Shown piece by piece: positions 41,694 to 64,000 of a DNA stretch of 64,000 bases. The stretch's first letter is position 1, and every line of letters begins with the position of its first letter. The stretch comes from Paroedura picta (lineage: Eukaryota; Chordata; Lepidosauria; Squamata; Gekkonidae): assembly GCF_049243985.1 (NCBI RefSeq), contig NC_135381.1, forward strand, positions 18,463,345-18,527,344, in the 5' to 3' direction. Position numbers and translations under genes: made by a program. The notes below the pieces were generated by a model. It was not told where the DNA came from. It saw only the letters and a program-made list of their open reading frames with translations, and searched no databases.

Positions 41694-41999
41694 AAGCCTT
41701 TCTCAACTTTTTTTACCACTGAGAAACCCCTGAAACTTTCTTCAGGCTTTGAGAAACCTCAGAAGTGGTGTGGTCATGCAGAATATCATTGGGAAGCATA
41801 GCTGTGTACACCCCCACCCAAAAAAACCCAACCGTTCCCCTTCCCCACCCCCTTCCACGCCCATCCTTAGCCATGTTGGGAGGTGGGGCGGGTAAATGTT
41901 TAACAAATTTTAAAAATATATTAAAAATTAATTAACTCCCAGCCATTCAGGAAACCTGTCTAAGGCCATCAAGAACCCCCAGGGTTTCAAGAAAGCCTG
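41694..41999. mobile_element. hAT non-autonomous element, about 306 bp
   Basis: Ends AAGCCTTTCTC and, reversed, CAGGCTTTCTT form terminal inverted repeats. Flanks CTCTAGCA (41686-41693) and ATCTAGCA (42000-42007) are a 7/8 target duplication. There is no coding capacity. Confidence 0.75.
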
Positions 42000-42147
42000 A
42001 TCTAGCATAACACTGGCACCTTTTGTGAGCTTGAATGGTTCTTTAGCAAATGTCTTTAGAAGCGGACTATTCCTGAGTTGTGCCAGTGGATATTCATGTA
42101 GCCCTACAAAACACCAGCAAATCTCCTCCCTCAGCATCAATACACTG

Positions 42148-42505
42148 CCATAGAATCATAGAGTTGGAAAGGACCTTTTGGGTTATCTAGTCCAACCCCC
42201 TGCACTATGCAGGACACTCACAATCCTATTGCTCATCCACTGTAACCTGCCACCCCCTTGAGCCTTCACAGAATCAGCCTCTCCGTCAGATGGCTATCCA
42301 GCCTCTGTTTAAAAATTTCCAAAGATGGGGAACCCACCACGTCCCAAGGAAGCCTGTTCCATTGAGAAACCACTCTGTCAGGAACTTCTTTTGGATGCTT
42401 AGATGGAATTTCTTTTGAATTAATTTCATCCCATTGGTTCTGGTCCATCCCTCCGGGGCAAGAGAGCAACTCTGCCATCTTGTAACTTTTGAAATAGTTT
42501 CCCCC
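42148..42505 (-). mobile_element. CR1 LINE 3' end
   Basis: The minus strand encodes VSQWNRLPWDVVGSPSLEIF followed by KQRLDSHL, the usual C-terminus of CR1 ORF2, and ends in ATTCTATGG. It is 5'-truncated and possibly extends to about 42560. Confidence 0.85.
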
Positions 42506-42904
42506 CCCTCCATTTTCATTCAATTATCTGAAACCTATTCTCTGGTTCTGTCCCCCACTTTCCTCAACAGGAAAGGTATTTCCCCATCCATTTTGAGGGA
42601 AGGAAACAGCTTTAGTGGTGGTTTCTAGTATCAATAGACATTGCAGTAGTGCAAATAACAGTGGTAAGGATGACCCCTTGGAAGTCTTAGCAGTGGAAAA
42701 GAGGCCTGTGAAATTCTGCCTCTTGGAGGTGCCTCTTGGATTCAACTCCAGGCAGTAATCTTCTCCCTCCAGTTTAATCCATATAACATAAAGTACTTAC
42801 TAACCCTCTAAGAATCCATAGAGCATTCTGCAATGTGTGATGTCCAATGGAGTCCAAGACAAACAAACAAAATGTGTGCGTGTGGGTGTTTGGTATTCTT
42901 GATT

Positions 42905-42910
42905 TTTATT
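42905..42910 (-). other. PLP1: Candidate PLP1 poly(A) signal (distal)
   Basis: AATAAA on the minus strand, about 1.84 kb past the PLP1 stop, fits the long PLP1 mRNA known in mammals. Alternative signals are at 44258-44263 and 44490-44495. Confidence 0.3.
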
Positions 42911-44750
42911 TTCTTTAATTTTATAAAATACACCTTGTAAGGTAAGACTCTAAAAACATGATCTTTTATGCTTGTTAAGAAGTTGAAATTCAAAATCAGA
43001 ATGTTGAAAAGATAGCTATTTTCCCCTGTATTTCTTAGGGAGAATAAGGGACATGGGTGCAGGTTATGTATTAGTTAAATCAAAGTGGAATATGAAATAT
43101 CGATGTCCTGATCTTTACTGGCTTCTTATTGTCCCACCCCTACCCATCCTAATCATATCTCTTTTTTGCCTTGTATGTATTGACAGCCAAACCAGTCTGA
43201 CCTAGGAGAGCATTCCTGCTCAGCAGGGACTCTCCTGGCCTATTCTCCTCTCGAGCAACCCTGCTGTCTACCACTGTGATTTTGGTTTCCCCAGTAGATA
43301 ACCACATGCAGAGAGGCCGAGGTTTGGTGCTTAAGTAGTGAAGGCTAGAGCTGAAACCAGAAAGTCTTAATGGCTATGGACTGCTTGCTTCATAATGTTT
43401 TGGTTGGGTCACTTCCAGACGTGACCTGCTGGCTGGCTCCCTTTTTACACAGTGACATCATGAAGACCTGTGTTGGTGTCTCCAGTAAACAAAAACAAAA
43501 AAAACAAACAAATTTTGGCCTACAGATTCTTTTTTGGCACCCCTTGAGGTTCATTTTGCACAGTCGCCAACTCATTTCAATTTTCTGGAATTAAAATTAC
43601 CCACAATATCCTATGCTCTCCTATCTGTTTGTCTCTCTAATTTTGACTATATGAACAAAACCAGGAGACTCCAAATGTTCAGGATTCATATAATGTTCGT
43701 GGCATGTCTCTGCAGTTTGCTGGAGACAGCAAACAGCAACAAGAGCCACAAGAGCAAACATTAGATTCTGCAAAAGAACATCTGCGTATAGAATATATAG
43801 AAGCAAACGTCACTGAGAGAAAAGAGCACCATTGTGAAGGTTGGAGAAAATTCCGTTCCACAGCTGGTTACAAGAGGAACAGCACATAGCACAGAGGTTC
43901 AGTGCAAGAGAGTTATCTCACATGCAGCAAAGGCGCCTCTAGCATTACACATTGAAGCTAATGGTTATTACAGATGCTCTTAGGCTAATCCCAAAATCTG
44001 CCCAACTGGTTAACAACATGGGAACACAGAGGAAGCAAGAAGAGCAGCCTGGCTCTTCTCTTTCAAAGTACAAGGATAAGAGGTCCCCTTGGGTGCAGGG
44101 GCACCAAGCTCCTTAAATGCTTTCAGTAAGTTTGGTTGGATTAAACGAAGGAGGGATCTGGTAGCACTGGAGGCAGGGTCAGCGCTCTCTTCCTATATCA
44201 GGAAGATCCTTGCTCTTTACCCGTTGCCTGGGCTGTGGCAGGTCAGTCCTGTAAAGGTTTATTTCATCCTTGTGTCCTCTATCACTTGTTCAAAGAGTGG
44301 TGGAAGTTTCATCTTCCGTGGCATCAAGAAAAGTCTCTCGCAAGCTCCAAACACTTCCCTCCCCCCCCTTTCATAGGATCACCTTTCCACAACAAGCGTG
44401 ATTTCATCCTTATCCTTTGTTGTTGGGAGCAGAAAAGCTGGACTGAACTTGCTGCATTTCTCCTTGCAAATTGAGGGAAGGAAATTCCTTTTATTTTGCA
44501 TAACTCTTTTTGTTTCTTCCATGAGGCCTGATAACTTCAGAGAGGTACATGGGTGCAAAGAGCTGTGCTGCTGGAGGGGGGCGTCTCTTCTCCCTTGCCA
44601 CACACCCAGGGTCCAATACAATAGCGGAAGAGGAGGGCAATCGGCAGAGTTAGAGTAGGAAGCTTGGTGTAGTGTGACTGCATCAGGTTAAGGCCTTGTC
44701 GTTAGGGGACGAAGGGCATCTTGTACATGCAACATCAACTCCCTCGTCCT

Positions 44751-61239
<16,489 letters not shown>

Positions 61240-64000
61240 TGCTTTGGGATGTCAGGAAAACAACCGCTGGCTATTCTCCTGGCGTCTTCCACTGGGACAA
61301 TCCTTTGCCGCTGCCTCTGTGCCTCCCTCTGCTTCCCCCTGGATCGCACACACTTTCCCTCTCTTGCCCTGTCCACAGCCAAGAAAAGGGCTCTTGGGTG
61401 GACAGCCAACCCCCTTAAAGGGACAGCCCCCCTTCCTTCTGCTCCTCCTTCTCTCGCTGTCCCACCCCTCTTAACCCTCATCTGAACTCTTGTCTCTTGT
61501 GTTTGTCCCTTGTGTTGCCGGCCTCCTTTGTTTTTGCTTACCCGTTCCTTTTCTCTGGGAGGCAAGGAATTGCAGGGGGCTCTGCTGTGAGTTCAGTGCC
61601 TTGTGTAAAGTCTTCCCAGATGGAAATGGGGGGCGGGGGCGGGTGGGAAGTGATTAGATTGGTTCTGAAGTGGCATTCAAGGTCAGGAAGCAATTGCCCT
61701 CTGGATATTTTGCAAGTGGCAGCAGGGCTGGTTTTACCAGCCACCTCTTCAGGCCCCCTTGCACTGCCCTGGCCTGCCCCGGCAGCTGTGTGAAGTTGGG
61801 ATGGGGCTGAGATTTCAGGCACCGAATGTGGTTTAGCCACTTGGGATCTGCAGTTTTATCACGACAACAGCAGAGGCTGAACCAGCAGAGGGTGAGAGTT
61901 TCTTGCAAGCAACCTCTCCCTGGAAGGCCCCCAAACCACGATAGTGTGACCTTAATGACCCATTAGCTAGCCAAGCCACTGGTGCACAATGGAGACGGAA
62001 GAGAATGGGCTGTAGAAGGGATGAAGGCCAAGGAATGGATGGAGGGAGCATTCAATGGTGGGGAGCAGGATAAAGTGACAGAAAGAAGGATAAGGTGTAG
62101 TGTTCAGTACAGGGGGGGTAAAGCAGTGGCTGATGAGGTCACAAGTTTTGGAAGCTCTTCAAATGCAGCAATGGTGGTATGAACAACTAGGGTTGCCAAC
62201 AGACCTGGACGAAAATGCCATGTCCTTTTTAATAGAGGCTCTTTGTGTGGAAATGGTAACTGGAGCTTTGGCATGCAGGCAAATAACAGCTCTTTGTAAA
62301 TTACATCCTATTAAGCCTCTATTAAAAGCACAGGGCTTCCCCCCCCCCCTCCAGGCAGTTGGTAAGCCTGTCAACCTCTGGCAAAAGAGATTTTTGGTTC
62401 TGCCGCCAGGACTCTATTATACAGCAAAATGCAGAGGTGTGAGCAAAATACGGAGAACCCCAAGGTGAATGTATAGCTTTCATGGAAATGCAAAACACTG
62501 TTCATTGCAGATTGGATTAACAAAAGGTATTTGGTACAATTATGCATAATGAATACACATGTTTTCCCCAGTAGCTGTGCACAGTTTGCACAAGATCCCT
62601 TGAGCCTAATACCCTGGCCCCAAATCCTTTTTCAAAGCATAAAACCATCCACCAGATTCAAACTGTGAGAGGAATATCTGGGTGCAAGGTGTCATTTGTG
62701 GCACCTCCTACAGGTAATTAGGCCTGATAACATCTCTTTTTTTTAATCTAGGGGGAAGGACAAGAAGGCAATGAGTGCGATTTGGTCCCTCTCTGGATCA
62801 AATCCCCTTGCATCCTGTCCCTGAGTGGAGGTCCTCACAGCTGCATTCTTTCTGTGTTGAAGGCCTGTGCGCTGTGTCCCCTCCCACCTGCCCAACACAA
62901 ACTCTACATTTCCCTCTCCCAGTCTCAGTCGGGAGAACTCCCCATGCCAGGTCCTTGGGGACCTCTAGAGGGCAGCGTGGCCCATCAAAGCTGCCACAAT
63001 GTGGGGATTGTCTCTGGCCGTTACATACCACCATTTGCTGAGTGCCAGGCTGCTTCAAGAGGACTTGTTTGTTTGTGAGGTTCAGCCAGGAGTGACGCTA
63101 GAATAATTTGTTCAGTGGAGTGAAGACGATTGATGGGCATTGAGGGTGCTGCTGCCACATATAGATGGGATACGTGTATTGGGAGCAGTGAGGCGGTGGT
63201 CTTTGCAGCCATCGTACGAAACGTCTTGTGTGCGTGCTGGTTCTAAAACGGTGCCCTGTCCATTCAGGAACAATTGGCATGATTCTGATCCAGAAAGAAG
63301 AGCGTTTGCTCTTCTTGAGTGGGAGAGAAGGAACCGGCAAGTGGGGGGTCTATCAAGAATTGCTGTCTCTTTGCTCCCAGCAGCAAAGACAAAATGTTTG
63401 GAGGTTTAGGGTGCTTTTGTGTGTGCAGGAAGCAGTGTCCTTGGCTTTGTGTGCTTTGAGATGTCCACTCCAAACCCAGAGCATGCAAGTCCAACGGAGT
63501 CTGTGTTCTCCGGCCAGTCTCACTTTGCATTCCCAGTCCTGATGACTTTCAGCAGCAACAACAAAGGACTTTAAGGTATTCAAATCCTCTGTCAAGTGCA
63601 CTCTCTTTCCCAGCCACAATTGGCCAAGGTGTTGATTCAGCCGCCTTCCTTCTTTCTTGGGCCTCAGAGCTCTAAGCACACTGAGCAGCCACATGGAGAA
63701 AATGCACTCTGAAACTGAACCAGAAAAGTAAAAACTGCCCCAAGAGTTCTTTCTTTAGGGCCTTCCAAGAAGTTAGGTGCTCCCTTTAGTGGCACGCATG
63801 CTGGGAGGAGGCTAAAGACCTGGTGTGTTTAGAGATACTTATGCTAGGGGAAGAGGGAATAATGAGGCTAGAGCTCCAGGCAGGATCTGGAGATCTCCAG
63901 ATGAAAGTGTCCAGTTCCCCTAGAGAATAGGACAGTTTTGTAAGGTGAAAAATCCCCAACCTCCAGCCTCCATCACCAAATCTCCAGGAATTTCCCAGCC
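61240..64000 (-). promoter_or_regulatory. PLP1: PLP1 5' UTR and upstream region
   Basis: The first few hundred bases upstream of the ATG (to about 61500) should hold the 5' UTR and core promoter. They are purine-rich on the sense strand, and I see no clear TATA box. Beyond that no gene is supported up to the window edge. A DNA-transposon-like repeat occupies 63861-64000. Confidence 0.4.
63861..64000 (-). repeat. Non-autonomous DNA-transposon-like repeat, cut by the window edge
   Basis: It contains GGATCTGGAGATCTCCAGAT, CCAGTTCCCCTAGAGAATAG and CAAATCTCCAGGAATTTCCC, the opposite orientation of the repeat at 34066-34230. Confidence 0.45.

Larger units (their letters stand above)
38986..44250. 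other. Interval between the RAB9B and PLP1 3' ends
   Basis: No gene is supported. It contains a SINE (39021-39330), a LINE 3' fragment (39560-40043), a hAT element (41694-41999) and a CR1 tail (42148-42505). Part of it may be PLP1 3' UTR, since a minus-strand AATAAA lies at 42905-42910. Confidence 0.5.

Overview
The window is vertebrate nuclear DNA, very probably from a squamate reptile and possibly a gecko. Genes are split by GT-AG introns, promoters are CpG-rich, and the repeats are typical of squamates: Sauria-type tRNA SINEs, 5S-derived SINEs, CR1 and L2 LINE tails, and many short palindromic hAT-like elements. The squamate assignment rests on repeat types; gecko is a weaker guess from overall repeat flavour.

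Six protein genes are recognisable, all with human orthologues on Xq22. In order they are: the last exon of FRMPD3 (+, 861-3709), PRPS1 (+, seven exons, 8033-12679, a complete 318 aa product), SLC25A53 (+, one coding exon, 16922-17824), a beta-15-type thymosin TMSB15 (+, 22621-23776), RAB9B (+, one coding exon, 35529-36134) and PLP1 (-, seven exons, 44751-61239, a complete 277 aa product). RAB9B and PLP1 are convergent, as in mammals.

Layout: 1-7.4 kb holds the FRMPD3 end, its 3' UTR and a SINE-bearing spacer. 7.4-14 kb is PRPS1 with a CpG-island promoter. 14-20.5 kb is SLC25A53 flanked by repeats and an L2 remnant. 20.5-24.2 kb is TMSB15 with a TATA box in a CpG island. 24.2-34.3 kb has no gene I can support. 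34.3-39 kb is RAB9B with a CpG island. 39-44.7 kb is repeat-rich sequence between the two convergent gene ends. 44.7-61.3 kb is PLP1, more than half of it intron 1. 61.3-64 kb is PLP1 upstream sequence.

The genes do not form one pathway. PRPS1 makes PRPP, SLC25A53 is a mitochondrial carrier, TMSB15 sequesters actin, RAB9B directs late endosome-to-Golgi traffic, FRMPD3 is a FERM/PDZ scaffold and PLP1 is the main myelin membrane protein. The most unusual content is a family of 136-bp near-perfect palindromes, ten copies between 25 and 59 kb and none before. They show 8-bp target duplications, arms that vary together, tip deletions, one copy turned into a 38-bp minisatellite, and a ZNF143-like motif on each arm.
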